DNA of 64,000 nt from Pseudomonadota bacterium (GCA_963204835.1 CAUJHJ010000046.1:1-64000), one strand, 5' to 3'; shown: positions 18,371 through 27,921, counted from the first letter of the stretch. Program-made: numbers and translations. Notes: generated by a model from the letters alone, not told the origin.

Positions 18371-20770
18371 ATGCGGATGCGAATCAGGACAGCCGCCGCC
18401 ATGTTTGCGGCGTCATTGCCAATGGCGGTCCATGCCCAGGAAACAACGTCGCGCACGACCCTCGAAGAGGTGGTCGTCACGGCGCAGAAGCGTTCGGAGT
18501 CCACGCAGGATGTGCCTTTCTCGGTCGCGGCGATGACCGAACAGGGGATCGAGCGCTCCGGTTCGAGCAATATCGTTGAGCTCGCGCGCAATATCTCCGG
18601 CCTCACCATCACCGACCTCGGTCCCGGCCAGAGCCAGGTCGCGATCCGCGGCATCAGCGCCGGCCAGGTGGTGCGCGACCAGGCGGGCGTGAAGGAGTCG
18701 GTCGGCATCTACCTCGACGAATCGCCGATTTCCGTGGCGCTCTTCACCCCCGACCTCGACTTGTACGACCTCGAACGCCTCGAGGTGTTGCGCGGCCCGC
18801 AGGGCACCCTGTTCGGTGCGGGCTCCTCCTCGGGCACCGTGCGCTACATCACCGCGCAGCCGAAGCTAGGCAAGTTCGAGGGTTCGGCCCAGGTGGGCGG
18901 CCAGTCGGGCACCGACAGCGAGTTCGGCGGCTCGGTGAAGGCCGCGCTCAACCTGCCCGTTGGCGAGCGGGCCGCGCTGCGCGCGGTCGGCTATTACAAC
19001 GACATGGCGGGCTTCATCGATTCGGTCTACCCGGGCCGCGGGCGGCGGGAAGACGTCAACAGCGGCACCAAGTCCGGTGCGCGCATCTCGATGCTGTTCA
19101 GGCCGGTCGAGCAACTGTCGATCACGCCGCGCTTCATCTACCAGAAGCTCGAGACCGACGGCTTCCCGCGCATCGATGCCTACAACCTCCTCGGCAACCC
19201 GTTCACGACGACCGAACCGCCCGTGACGCCGGGCGAGCGCGGACAGGTGACGCAGCTGCGCGAAGGCATCGACGACGACTTCAAGCTCGGCGACCTCAAG
19301 ATCGAATATGACTTTGGCGGCGCGACCCTCACGTCGGTCAGCTCCTACACCGACCGCAAGGTCGTGGTCACGCGCGACGCGAGCCAGCTCACCGGCAGCG
19401 TGACCTACGACCTCACGTTCGGCCATCCGACCGGCTACTTCCCGGCCGAGGTGCGCCTCAACTCGCCGCTGATCGATGCCACCAAGCTCGAAGCCTTCAG
19501 CCAGGAGCTGCGCGTCGCATCGAATGGCGGCGGGCAGTTCGACTGGCTGTTCGGCGGCTTCTACCAGCAGGTCGACCGCACCTACGGCCAGGACCTGCCG
19601 ACGCCCGGCTACGATGCGATCCTGCAGCGGCGCTTCAACGCGACGAGCGCCACCTTCAACGCGCCGCCCAACACGCCCTACTTCTCGCACCTCACCTACG
19701 ACTTCAAGCAGTTCGCGCTCTTCGGCGAGGGCACTTGGCGCTTCAACGACCAGTGGAGCGTCACGGGCGGGTTGCGCTACTACGACTTCGACGAGGACCG
19801 CCTGCTGACCTTCGCCGGCGTGTTCGCGGACGTCGGCTACAGCAACCAGCCGGGCTCGACGAGCTCGGACGGGTTCTCGCCGCGCGCGATCCTCGCCTTC
19901 CGCCCGAACGAAGACGTGATGCTGACCGCGCAGGTCTCGCGCGGCTTTCGGCTCGGTGGCATCAACGATCCGCTCAATGTCACCCTGTGCCAGGGCAACG
20001 ACATCAACACCTACGGCGGCCATCCGAACTGGGATGACGAGAAGACGCAGAACTACGAGCTCGGCCTCAAGTCGACGCTCGCGGGCGGGCGGGTGCAGTT
20101 CAACGCCTCGGCGTTCTACACCGACATCGACGGCCTGCAGGTCATTGCCGATGCGGGCTCGTGCTCCTCGCGCATCATCCTGAATGCCGAGGCACGCACG
20201 GTGGGCGGCGAGGTGGAGGTCTTCGCGCGGCCGACCGAGCACTGGGACTTCGGCCTGTCCGCGACCTACAACAACGCGGAGATCACCAAGTCGCAGCTCG
20301 CGAACGGCAGCCCGATCGCCGGCATCCGCAAGGGCAATCGCCTGCCGACCGCGCCGGAGTTCCAGGCTGCGGCGAGCGCCACCTACTCGTGGGCCTGGGC
20401 CAACGCGATGGAGAGCTACCTCACGTTCACGTTCCAGCATGTCGGCTCGTCGTACACGCAGCTCGCCGACCAGGAGCCGAACTTCGGCCTGATCGCGACC
20501 GGTGGCCCGGCGGGTTCGGCGCGCTTCATCCCGTTCGGCAACCCGACGATCAGCTCGTTCGCTTTCCAGGCGGAGCTGCCGTCCTACGAGCTCGGCAACC
20601 TGCGCTTTGGCCTGAAAAGCGGCCGCTGGGAGGCCGCGGCCTTCGTCAACAACCTGTGGGACGAGCGCGCGCTGTTGTCGATCGACCGTGAGCGCGGGCG
20701 CAGCGCGCGCGTGGGCTACCTCACCAACGTGCCGCGCACGTATGGCGTGAGCCTCAACATCAGCTTCTGA
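18371..20770 (+). CDS. TonB-dependent receptor 1
   Basis: 799-aa outer-membrane receptor for energised uptake of an unknown ligand. Signal peptide of about 22 residues (cleavage near AVHA-QE), TonB-box-like LEEVVVTAQKR, plug domain with LERLEVLRGPQGTLFGAGSSSG, then a long beta-barrel ending in an aromatic residue (YGVSLNISF). This VVVTAQKR type is abundant in Steroidobacterales, Caulobacterales and Sphingomonadales. ATG 18371 has GGGAG 8 nt upstream. Divergent from the FAD oxidoreductase; the 127-bp gap shows no convincing promoter. Confidence 0.93.
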   Translation: MRMRIRTAAAMFAASLPMAVHAQETTSRTTLEEVVVTAQKRSESTQDVPFSVAAMTEQGIERSGSSNIVELARNISGLTITDLGPGQSQVAIRGISAGQVVRDQAGVKESVGIYLDESPISVALFTPDLDLYDLERLEVLRGPQGTLFGAGSSSGTVRYITAQPKLGKFEGSAQVGGQSGTDSEFGGSVKAALNLPVGERAALRAVGYYNDMAGFIDSVYPGRGRREDVNSGTKSGARISMLFRPVEQLSITPRFIYQKLETDGFPRIDAYNLLGNPFTTTEPPVTPGERGQVTQLREGIDDDFKLGDLKIEYDFGGATLTSVSSYTDRKVVVTRDASQLTGSVTYDLTFGHPTGYFPAEVRLNSPLIDATKLEAFSQELRVASNGGGQFDWLFGGFYQQVDRTYGQDLPTPGYDAILQRRFNATSATFNAPPNTPYFSHLTYDFKQFALFGEGTWRFNDQWSVTGGLRYYDFDEDRLLTFAGVFADVGYSNQPGSTSSDGFSPRAILAFRPNEDVMLTAQVSRGFRLGGINDPLNVTLCQGNDINTYGGHPNWDDEKTQNYELGLKSTLAGGRVQFNASAFYTDIDGLQVIADAGSCSSRIILNAEARTVGGEVEVFARPTEHWDFGLSATYNNAEITKSQLANGSPIAGIRKGNRLPTAPEFQAAASATYSWAWANAMESYLTFTFQHVGSSYTQLADQEPNFGLIATGGPAGSARFIPFGNPTISSFAFQAELPSYELGNLRFGLKSGRWEAAAFVNNLWDERALLSIDRERGRSARVGYLTNVPRTYGVSLNISF

Positions 20771-20797
20771 AGGAAGGCGCGATGCTGGCGGCGGCGG

Positions 20798-21421
20798 TCA
20801 CTTCGCCGCCGCCGCCAGCGAAGCGGAAACTCCCGCGAGCGCCTGCTGAAGCGCCGACTCGTAGGCGCCGATCACCTCGCCCATGCGATTGGCGGTCGCC
20901 GCCGCCTCGCCGCGCGCGGTAAAGCTCGCGATGACCGTGCGATCGAGCCTTCGCCCGAGCGTGCAGTCGAGCACGACGCGCGCCACCGGCGCCTCGCCCC
21001 CTTCCGCATACTCTGCGACGAAATCGCGCACGGCGATCTGCAGGAAGTAGTCCGCGCGCATCGGCGTGCCTTCGCCGTAGACGCCGGGGAACAGGGCCGT
21101 GCGCCGGAGCGTCTCGATCGCGAGCGCGGCCACCATGTCGGGGATGGGCGCGGCCCAGTGGCCGGTGGCGTAGAAATCGAGCTCGCGGCGCTCGCGCAGC
21201 AGCAGCACGCGGTCGGTCTCGAAGCCCGGCCCGGCGTTCGCACGCTGGATGCGCAGCGTGCCATCGAAGCGCGGAGCCGCTGCCGCGCTCTCCGCCGCCG
21301 GGGCCGCGTGCAGCACATAGGCCCGCGACACCGGGGCCTTCGAAGTGAAGGTGCCGCTGCAGGCCGCGGCGAGCGCGAGCGTGCCGGCGAGGACCGTCAG
21401 ATGCAGCGAGGCTCGGATCAC
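20798..21421 (-). CDS. ABC-type transport auxiliary lipoprotein (Mla-like system)
   Basis: 207-aa lipoprotein with a signal peptide and lipobox ending at Cys21 (LALAAAC-SG). The body matches the ABC_trans_aux/PqiC-like family, which pairs with MCE transporters and probably contacts the outer membrane. It is the last gene of the minus-strand MlaE-MlaF-MlaD run; its ATG overlaps the stop of the MlaD-like gene by 4 bp. Confidence 0.85.
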   Translation of the reverse strand: MIRASLHLTVLAGTLALAAACSGTFTSKAPVSRAYVLHAAPAAESAAAAPRFDGTLRIQRANAGPGFETDRVLLLRERRELDFYATGHWAAPIPDMVAALAIETLRRTALFPGVYGEGTPMRADYFLQIAVRDFVAEYAEGGEAPVARVVLDCTLGRRLDRTVIASFTARGEAAATANRMGEVIGAYESALQQALAGVSASLAAAAK

Positions 21422-22353
21422 CGCGGTATCTCCACGCCGAAGTAGTTCGATTCGTAGACCAGCTGCCCCGGATCCTCGCGCAGGCTGCGCGAGAGGTCGC
21501 GGAACTCCGCGGCCGCCGAACGCGCGTCCTCGAGCAGCCGCTCGATCTCCGGCAGCCCGTCGCGCGCGAAACCGCGCAGCTCGCGCGCGTTCTCGGCGAC
21601 GAAGCGGTCGAGGCCGGCCGAGGCATTCGCCAGGTGATCCGCGGCGACGCGCACGCGCGCGAGCGCCTCGCCGAGGTCGGGCCCCGACTTCTCGGTCAGC
21701 GCCCGCAGCTGCGCCATGGTCGCGCCGAAATCGCTCGCCGAGGCGCGCAGGTCCTGGATCACCGCTTCGGTATTCGCCATCGTGCGGGGCAGGTGGTCGG
21801 CCGCCTTCTCGAGCGAGCCCAGCGTCCTCGTGAGCGCGGCGATGTTCGTGTCCGACAGCACCGCGTTCACGCGGCTCAGCACTTCGTTCGCCTTCGCGAC
21901 CACCACCGGCAGCGAACCGAGGAACAGGTCGATGCTCGAGCGCGCCGAGGCGATCACCGGGTAGCGCTCGCTCGGCACCGGCTCGACGACAGTGAGGTTG
22001 CCGCGGTTTTCGATCAGGTCGATGTAGAGGAGGCCCGTGACGCCCTGCAGGGAAAGCTGCGCGACCGTGCGCTCGGACACCGGCGCCGCCGAGTCGATGT
22101 CGGCGATCACCTGCACGCGCGCGCTCGAGCGCTGGTCGACGCGCATCGTGACCACGCGGCCGACATCGACGCCGAGGTAGCGCACCGGCGAGCCGCGCGA
22201 CAGGCCGCTCACGCTGCCGTCGAAATAGATCTCGTAGCGCGTGTAGTCGCGCCGGTCGGCGCTGTCCGAATACCAGTAGACGAACAGCACCGCCATCGCG
22301 ATGACGAGCAGCACGAAGGCGCCGACGGCGGCATAGTTTGCCTCACGCTCCAT
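21418..22353 (-). CDS. MlaD-like MCE-domain protein
   Basis: 311-aa periplasmic substrate-binding subunit of a lipid transporter. One N-terminal TM (about residues 9-29, VGAFVLLVIAMAVLFVYW) is followed by a single MCE domain (YEIYFDGSVSGLSRGSPVRY, LGVDVGRV) and a long helical, coiled-coil-prone C-terminus, as in Pseudomonas-type MCE proteins rather than short E. coli MlaD. ATG 22353 starts right before the TM; an upstream in-frame ATG at 22386 is within the ATPase gene and less likely. Confidence 0.88.
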   Translation of the reverse strand: MEREANYAAVGAFVLLVIAMAVLFVYWYSDSADRRDYTRYEIYFDGSVSGLSRGSPVRYLGVDVGRVVTMRVDQRSSARVQVIADIDSAAPVSERTVAQLSLQGVTGLLYIDLIENRGNLTVVEPVPSERYPVIASARSSIDLFLGSLPVVVAKANEVLSRVNAVLSDTNIAALTRTLGSLEKAADHLPRTMANTEAVIQDLRASASDFGATMAQLRALTEKSGPDLGEALARVRVAADHLANASAGLDRFVAENARELRGFARDGLPEIERLLEDARSAAAEFRDLSRSLREDPGQLVYESNYFGVEIPR

Positions 22354-23107
22354 GCCCGCCCCCGAAGCGCAACGCGCGCTCGCCATGGAAATACTCGCGG
22401 ATCCACGGGTGCGGGTTGTCCACGATCTCCCCGACGGTACCGCTCACCATGTGCCGGTCGACGATCACGCCGACACGATTGCAGGTTCGGAAGATCGTGT
22501 CCAGATCGTGGGTGATCATGACGATCGTGAGCGCCAGGTCCCTCTGCAGCGCCATCACGAGCGCGTCGAAGGCCGCGGCGCTGATCGGGTCGAGGCCCGC
22601 CGTGGGCTCGTCCAGGAAGAGGATCTGCGGGTCGAGCGCGAGGGCGCGGGCGAGCGCGGCGCGCTTGATCATGCCGCCCGAGAGCTGCGCGGGATACTTC
22701 GCGGCCGATTCGGCCGGCAGGCCGACGATCGCCACCTTGAGGCGCGCGAGTGCATCGAGCGCGTCGGGCGGCAGCGACAGGTGCTCGATCATCGGCAACT
22801 GGATGTTCTGCAGCACGGTGAGCGAGCTGTAGAGTGCCCCTTGCTGGAAGGTCACGCCGTAGCCGGCCTTCGCGCTGCGCAGCTCGTCCCAGGTGAGGTG
22901 GGTGATGTCGCGCCCCTCGAGCTTCACCTCGCCCGCCTGCGGCCGCTGCAGGCCGAGGATCGTGCGCAGCAGCACCGACTTGCCCGAGCCCGAGCCGCCG
23001 ACGATGCCGAAGACCTCGCCCTCGTACGCGACCATGTCGAGGCCGTCGTGCACGACCTGCGCACCGAAGCGGTTGACGATGCCGCGCGCTTCGATCATCG
23101 GCTTCAT
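22343..23107 (-). CDS. MlaF-like ABC transporter ATP-binding protein
   Basis: 254-aa ATPase of the same MCE system: Walker A GGSGSGKS, signature LSGGMIKRAALARAL, Walker B ILFLDEPTAGLDP, H-loop MITHD. The start ATG overlaps the permease stop (TGATG) and its end overlaps the MlaD-like gene by 11 bp, so the subunits are translationally coupled. It energises phospholipid movement between membranes; direction is not predictable here. Confidence 0.92.
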   Translation of the reverse strand: MKPMIEARGIVNRFGAQVVHDGLDMVAYEGEVFGIVGGSGSGKSVLLRTILGLQRPQAGEVKLEGRDITHLTWDELRSAKAGYGVTFQQGALYSSLTVLQNIQLPMIEHLSLPPDALDALARLKVAIVGLPAESAAKYPAQLSGGMIKRAALARALALDPQILFLDEPTAGLDPISAAAFDALVMALQRDLALTIVMITHDLDTIFRTCNRVGVIVDRHMVSGTVGEIVDNPHPWIREYFHGERALRFGGGHGA

Positions 23108-24228
23108 CAGAAGTCGATCTCCATGAAGAGCACCGCGAACAGCGCGTCGGCGAGGATCACGAGGAAGATCGCCTGCACCACCGCGACGGTCGTGAGCCGG
23201 CCGAGTTCCCGCGAGGAACTGCGCACCTGCAGGCCCCGGTAGGTGCCGGCGGTCGCGATCAGCACGGCGAACACCGGCGCCTTGACGAGCCCCGCCCAGA
23301 AGGTGGTCGCGGATATCGCATCCTCGACGCGCGCGAAATACTGGATGATCGGCATGTCGAGCAGCCACTTGCACAGCAGCGCGCCACCGGCCAGGCCGAC
23401 ACCGTCGGCGATGACGGTCAGCAACGGCAGCGCGATCACGAGGCCGAGCACGCGCGGCAGCACCAGCACCTCGACCGGCTCGACCCCGGTCGCCGTGAGG
23501 GCGTCGACTTCTTCGTTGAGCTTCATCGCGCCGATTTCCGCCGCGAAGGCGCTGCCCGACCGCCCCGCGACGATGATCGCGGTGAGCAGGACGCCGAGCT
23601 CGCGCAGCACCCCGATCGTGACGAGGTCGACGACGTAGATTTCGGCACCGAAGTTGAGCAGCTGCTGCGCGCTCATGTAGGCGATGATCACGCTGATCAG
23701 GAAGGCGATCAGCGCAACGATCGGGATCGCCGTGATGCCGGTCTCGTACACATGGCGCGCGACCGAGATGGGGCGCAGCCGGCGCAGGCTGCCGCCGGCG
23801 CGCGCCGCCTGCACGGTGATGCGCCCGAGGAAATCGAGCCCGTCCGCAAGCCCGCGCCACTGCCCGACCGCCGTGCGCCCGACGGCCACGATGGGTGACT
23901 GCTCGTCGGCGCTCCCGGGGGGCGATGCGGCGGCGGCGGCTTCCCCGGCGCGCGTGCGGTCGATCAGCGCGAGCTGCGCGGGCGGATCGCCGACGAATCC
24001 CACCCGTCGCGCGCTGCCGGCGGCCGCCGTGTCGAGGAATTCGCGCAACAGCCAGGCGCCCGAGAGATCGAGGCGCTGCGCGCCCCGGGCGTCGACCGCG
24101 ATTTCATGTGCGTCGTGCAGCGGCACGGCCGCCAGCTCGGCACGGATATCAGGCAGCGCGCTCGCCCGCCACTCCCCGAGGAGGCGCAGCGTCAGGCGTC
24201 CGTCCGAGTGCTCCGCGGAGAGGTGCAT
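23107..24228 (-). CDS. MlaE-like permease with fused N-terminal STAS domain
   Basis: 373-aa inner-membrane permease. Residues 1-100 form a STAS domain, equivalent to separate MlaB in E. coli; a linker of about 25 Ala/Ser-rich residues follows, then MlaE with the family core GVLRELGVLLTAIIVAGRSG and ATGVEPVEVLVLPR. The fusion fixes MlaB-like regulation in cis. The gene starts the operon; it has TAGACT 6 nt before its ATG and no Shine-Dalgarno, so a leaderless mRNA is likely. Confidence 0.9.
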   Translation of the reverse strand: MHLSAEHSDGRLTLRLLGEWRASALPDIRAELAAVPLHDAHEIAVDARGAQRLDLSGAWLLREFLDTAAAGSARRVGFVGDPPAQLALIDRTRAGEAAAAASPPGSADEQSPIVAVGRTAVGQWRGLADGLDFLGRITVQAARAGGSLRRLRPISVARHVYETGITAIPIVALIAFLISVIIAYMSAQQLLNFGAEIYVVDLVTIGVLRELGVLLTAIIVAGRSGSAFAAEIGAMKLNEEVDALTATGVEPVEVLVLPRVLGLVIALPLLTVIADGVGLAGGALLCKWLLDMPIIQYFARVEDAISATTFWAGLVKAPVFAVLIATAGTYRGLQVRSSSRELGRLTTVAVVQAIFLVILADALFAVLFMEIDF

Positions 24229-24234
24229 CGGAAA

Positions 24235-24240
24235 AGTCTA
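24235..24240 (-). promoter_or_regulatory. Putative -10 box (TAGACT) for the Mla-like operon
   Basis: TAGACT on the minus strand, 6 nt before the ATG at 24228, in the 49-bp gap to purT. There is no Shine-Dalgarno between it and the ATG. Part of the recurring TAnnnT-N5-7-ATG pattern. Confidence 0.4.
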
Positions 24241-24277
24241 ACCGGCAAACTGCCCGCATGACGACCGGAATCCGGCC

Positions 24278-25468
24278 TTGACGACCCTCGGCACCCCCAA
24301 CGGCGCCTCCGGCACCCGCCTGCTGCTGCTCGGCGCCGGCGAACTCGGCAAGGAGGTCGCCATCGAGGCGCAGCGCCTCGGCGTCGAGGTGATCGCCGTC
24401 GATCGCTACGCCGGCGCGCCGGCCATGCAGGTCGCCCATCGCCACCATGTGATCGACATGCTCGATGCGCGGGCGCTGCGCGCCGTGATCGAGCAGGAGC
24501 GCCCGGCCTTCGTCGTGCCCGAGATCGAGGCCATTGCGACCAGCGAGCTGCTGGCGCTCGAGGCGGCTGGCCAGGCGGTGATCCCGACGGCACGCGCGGC
24601 GCACCTCACCATGAACCGCGAAGGGATCCGCCGCCTCGCGGCCGACGACCTGGGGATGCCGACCTCCGCGTACCGCTTCGCGGATACCGCCGAGGACTAC
24701 CGCGCGGCCGTCGCAGCCATCGGACTGCCCTGCGTCGTGAAGCCGGTCATGTCGAGCTCGGGCAAGGGCCAGAGCCTCGTGCGCAGCCGCAGTGAGATCG
24801 ACGCGGCCTGGCGGTACGCGCAGTCGGGCGGGCGCGCGGGCGCCGGGCGCGTGATCGTCGAGGGCTTCGTCGATTTCGAGTACGAGATCACCCTGCTCAC
24901 GATCCGGCACGCGGGCGGTACGGCGTTCTGCGCGCCGATCGGCCACCTGCAGGAAGAAGGCGACTACCGCGAGTCCTGGCAGCCGCACCCGATGGGCGCC
25001 GTGGCCCTCGCACGCGCCCAGCAGGTCGCGCGCGCAGTGACCGATGCGCTCGGCGGCCGCGGCATCTTCGGGGTCGAGCTGTTCGTGCGCGGCGACGAGG
25101 TGTGGTTCAGCGAAGTCTCGCCGCGCCCGCACGACACCGGCATGGTGACGATGATTTCCCAGGACCTGTCGCAATTCGCACTTCATGTGCGCGCGATCCT
25201 CGGGCTCCCGGTCCCGAACGTCGCGCAGCACGGGCCGTCGGCATCCTGCGCCATCCTGCTCGACGGCAACGGCCGCGACATCCGTTTCCAGGGCATCGAG
25301 GCGGCGCTCGCCGAGCCCGACACGGCACTGCGCCTGTTCGGCAAGCCCGAGGTGCAGGGCCATCGGCGCATGGGGGTGGCGCTCGCGCGCGGCGCTTCGA
25401 TCGACGCCGCGCGGGCCAAGGCGCGCGCCGCGGCCGCCGCGGTCGTGCGCGGCGCACAGGTGCGCTGA
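24278..25468 (+). CDS. purT: Formate-dependent phosphoribosylglycinamide formyltransferase PurT
   Basis: ATP-grasp enzyme converting GAR plus formate plus ATP to formyl-GAR in purine synthesis. 396 aa (E. coli 392). N-terminal nucleotide fold [20 protein letters not shown]-grasp loop SSGKGQSLV, ligands [13 protein letters not shown]. Start is TTG 24278: MTTLGTP mirrors the MTLLGT start of the family. An ATG at 24258 is 20 nt upstream and out of frame; it opens a 7-codon mini-ORF whose TGA overlaps the TTG, possibly fortuitous. A ccgga-a-tccgg palindrome lies just before the start. Confidence 0.95.
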   Translation: MTTLGTPNGASGTRLLLLGAGELGKEVAIEAQRLGVEVIAVDRYAGAPAMQVAHRHHVIDMLDARALRAVIEQERPAFVVPEIEAIATSELLALEAAGQAVIPTARAAHLTMNREGIRRLAADDLGMPTSAYRFADTAEDYRAAVAAIGLPCVVKPVMSSSGKGQSLVRSRSEIDAAWRYAQSGGRAGAGRVIVEGFVDFEYEITLLTIRHAGGTAFCAPIGHLQEEGDYRESWQPHPMGAVALARAQQVARAVTDALGGRGIFGVELFVRGDEVWFSEVSPRPHDTGMVTMISQDLSQFALHVRAILGLPVPNVAQHGPSASCAILLDGNGRDIRFQGIEAALAEPDTALRLFGKPEVQGHRRMGVALARGASIDAARAKARAAAAAVVRGAQVR

Positions 25469-25485
25469 CCGGCGGCCAGCGACTC

Positions 25486-26373
25486 TCAGCCGTCGTCGCG
25501 CCAGCGCCGCAGCCGGATCGCGGCGTAGAGCAGGGCCGCGGTCGCCACGAGCCCGAGCAGCATCTGGATATTGAGGAAGATCGGCGCCACGTCGAGCTGC
25601 TCGAACAGGCGCGGCATGGACACGATCTGGTCGCGGTGCAGCGTCACCATCGAGGCACGGACCTGCGCCTCGACGCCCGCCATGGCCGGAAAAGCGGGCT
25701 CCAGGCGATCGGAGAGGAACCCGAGTACATGCGAGCTGCCGATCGCGAGTCGCTCTACGAGCGCCAGCACGACCGGCGGGACCACCGCCCACATCATCAC
25801 GTTGCGGCGGGCCCAGGCGGACACCATGAGCAGATAGGCCGCAAGCGGCGAGTACCAGAGCAGCGACGCCGCGAGCAGCAGCGCGAGCAAGGCCTGGGTC
25901 TGCAGCCAGGCCCAGCCGTCCCACAACGGGAAGTGTTCGACCATGAGCCCGGCCCCTGTGCGCAGCGTGAGGATGCCGCGCACCGCGAGGTCGGTGACGA
26001 GCGCGAGCAGGAACACGCCGAGCGGCACGACCACGATCGCAACGGCAAACTTCGCGAGCACCGTGGCCGCGTCCGACACGGGCAGCGACTTCCAGAAGAG
26101 GATCGAGCGGTCGCGCCGGTCCGCGTACAGGCAATCGAGCAGGTAGAAGGACAGCACGATGCCCGCGATCAGGAAGAGCACGAGGCTCATGGCCCACACG
26201 GTCACGCCCATGATGGCGCGCGCCTGCTCCGTGGTGAGCGCGGTCATGGTCGCCATCTCGAAATGACCGAAGATCGCGATCAGTACCAGGATCACCGCCA
26301 TCGCGAGCGGCGCGGCCCACAGGGCGCGGTGCTCCCAGAACTCGCGGCGGATCAGGATCGGCATGGTGTTCAA
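25486..26373 (-). CDS. ABC-2 type transporter permease subunit
   Basis: 295-aa integral membrane protein with about six hydrophobic segments, for example LAMAVILVLIAIFGHF and LVLFLIAGIVLSFYLLDCLY, followed by DRRDRSILFWKSLPVSD, typical of ABC-2/YtrC-like permeases. It overlaps the ATPase gene by 4 bp and is the last gene of the GntR-controlled operon. Likely exports or senses a cell-envelope compound; the substrate is unknown. Confidence 0.85.
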   Translation of the reverse strand: MNTMPILIRREFWEHRALWAAPLAMAVILVLIAIFGHFEMATMTALTTEQARAIMGVTVWAMSLVLFLIAGIVLSFYLLDCLYADRRDRSILFWKSLPVSDAATVLAKFAVAIVVVPLGVFLLALVTDLAVRGILTLRTGAGLMVEHFPLWDGWAWLQTQALLALLLAASLLWYSPLAAYLLMVSAWARRNVMMWAVVPPVVLALVERLAIGSSHVLGFLSDRLEPAFPAMAGVEAQVRASMVTLHRDQIVSMPRLFEQLDVAPIFLNIQMLLGLVATAALLYAAIRLRRWRDDG

Positions 26374-27242
26374 GGAGTCGCTCCCTGCATCTTGGCGACG
26401 AACAGGTCCGCGATCGAAGGCGTGCGCAGCTCGCCGAACGGCGCGAGTTCCGCGTCGGACCGGCCCTCGAAGAACAGCGCGGTGCGGCCGAAGACCTCGC
26501 GCGAATGGAAGGGTTGCAGCGCGCGGGCGCGCTCGACCTCGCCGGGCGCGCAGGTGAGCTGGCGATAGCGCTCACCGAGGCTCTCGACGGCGCTGTCGAG
26601 CACGATCCGGCCGTGCTGGATGAACAGCACGTCGGTCAGCAGGTTCTCGATTTCCTCGACCTGGTGGGTCGTCAGCAGGATCGTGCGGTCCTTGTCGAAG
26701 TAGTCGTTCAGCAAGGTGTCGTAGAACTGGCGGCGGAAGAGCAAGTCGAGGCCGAGGGTCGGTTCGTCGAGCACCAGCAGGCGCGCATCGATCGCGAGGA
26801 TCAGCGCGAGGTGCAACTGCGTGACCATGCCTTTCGAAAGCTCGCGCACGCGGCTCTTCATGCGGATGTCGGTTGTCTTGAGGAAGCCTTCGGCGCGCGC
26901 GCGGTCGAAGCGCGGATGGACGCCCGCGACGTAGTCGAGCGCCTGCGAGACGCGCAGCCATTTCGGCAGCACGGCGACGTCGGCGATGAAGCACACGTCC
27001 TGCATCAGCGCATCGCGCGCCGTGGAGGGGTTGCGGCCCAGCACGCTCAACTCGCCGTCGAACTGCGCGAGGCCGAGGATGGCCTTGAGCGCGGTCGTCT
27101 TGCCGGCGCCGTTCGGGCCTATCAGGCCGACGATGCGGCCCGCGCCGACGGTGAAATCGACGCCGTCGAGGGCGCGCAGCTTGCCGTAGGACTTGGCGAG
27201 CCCGCGCGCCGCGATCACCGGAGTGTCACTCGTGCTTGTCAT
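26370..27242 (-). CDS. ABC transporter ATP-binding protein, YtrB-like
   Basis: 290-aa ATPase: Walker A GPNGAGKTT, signature LSKGMVTQLHLAL (LSKGM in place of LSGGQ, as in YtrB-type exporters), Walker B LLVLDEPTLGLD, H-loop TTHQ. I choose ATG 27242, which has AGGGA 6 nt upstream; another ATG at 27248 touches that sequence. It overlaps the end of the GntR gene by 17 bp in another frame, so expression is coupled to the regulator. Confidence 0.9.
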   Translation of the reverse strand: MTSTSDTPVIAARGLAKSYGKLRALDGVDFTVGAGRIVGLIGPNGAGKTTALKAILGLAQFDGELSVLGRNPSTARDALMQDVCFIADVAVLPKWLRVSQALDYVAGVHPRFDRARAEGFLKTTDIRMKSRVRELSKGMVTQLHLALILAIDARLLVLDEPTLGLDLLFRRQFYDTLLNDYFDKDRTILLTTHQVEEIENLLTDVLFIQHGRIVLDSAVESLGERYRQLTCAPGEVERARALQPFHSREVFGRTALFFEGRSDAELAPFGELRTPSIADLFVAKMQGATP

Positions 27243-27654
27243 CGTCATTCCCTGCGGGCGACAGCGTTTGCGTCGGGGCGGGCGTCGCGGCAAGCAGCTC
27301 CTGCGTCGACAACCCGAGCCGCTGGATCGTCGCGTAGACCCGCGGCCATTCGTCTTCGATGAAACGCTGCCGCTCGTCCTTCATCAGCGCCTTGCGCGCG
27401 CCGGCATTGACGTACATGCCACGGCCCCGGCGCTTTTCCACGAGCTGCTCGTCGACGAGCTGCTGGTAGCCCTTGAGCACGGTCAGCGGGTTCAGGCGGA
27501 ACTCGACGGCCACGTTCCGCACCGAGGGCAGCGGATCGCCCTCCTTCAGGACGCCCTCCAGGATCATCGCCACGACGCGGTCGCGCAACTGGCGGTAGAT
27601 CGGCTGGCTGTCGTCCCACTGCGGATCCATGCTGCCCGAGAACTCCTGAGACAT
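27226..27654 (-). CDS. GntR family transcriptional regulator, YtrA subfamily
   Basis: 142-aa one-domain regulator: an N-terminal winged helix (PIYRQLRDRVVAMILEG, LPSVRNVAVEFRLNPLTVLKGY) and a short helical tail, with no large effector domain. This size defines the YtrA subfamily, which usually represses its own ABC-transporter operon. The operon promoter at 27922-27950 has an inverted repeat in its spacer that is a good operator candidate. The C-terminus is acidic (GNDDDKHE). Confidence 0.92.
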   Translation of the reverse strand: MSQEFSGSMDPQWDDSQPIYRQLRDRVVAMILEGVLKEGDPLPSVRNVAVEFRLNPLTVLKGYQQLVDEQLVEKRRGRGMYVNAGARKALMKDERQRFIEDEWPRVYATIQRLGLSTQELLAATPAPTQTLSPAGNDDDKHE

Positions 27655-27695
27655 GGCGGTTGCCGTGCTGTAGAGGGCTAATCTAGCAGAACGCC

Positions 27696-27854
27696 TTACT
27701 TGCTCGCGGCGAGGTGGATGGCCTGGGGCGCGTCCACCACCACCCGGGCCACCTGGGTCGAGCTCACGAAGGTGAGGCTGGAAGCCACCGTCAGCACGAT
27801 CGCAATGACCGCAGCGCCGAGGGCAACCGTGAAGTTCTGGGTCGAGGTGCTCAT
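27696..27854 (-). CDS. 52-aa single-TM protein heading the YtrA-type operon
   Basis: Small protein starting MSTSTQNFTVALGAAV with one hydrophobic segment (about residues 8-31). AAGGAG lies 6 nt before ATG 27854, the best ribosome site in this region, so strong translation is expected. It is the first gene after the promoter and lies 41 bp before the GntR gene. Function unknown; it may assist the ABC permease. Confidence 0.72.
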   Translation of the reverse strand: MSTSTQNFTVALGAAVIAIVLTVASSLTFVSSTQVARVVVDAPQAIHLAASK

Positions 27855-27921
27855 GTCAGTCTCCTTGGTGTCTACTGTCCTGGCCGTTGCACCCTGCAAT
27901 CGGCCTTCGTCTTGGTGTTAT

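Noticed and set aside
24258..24281. 7-codon mini-ORF before purT as a regulatory leader peptide
   Set aside because: No Shine-Dalgarno, no codon bias linked to purines, and no attenuator hairpin beyond one short palindrome; chance is likely.
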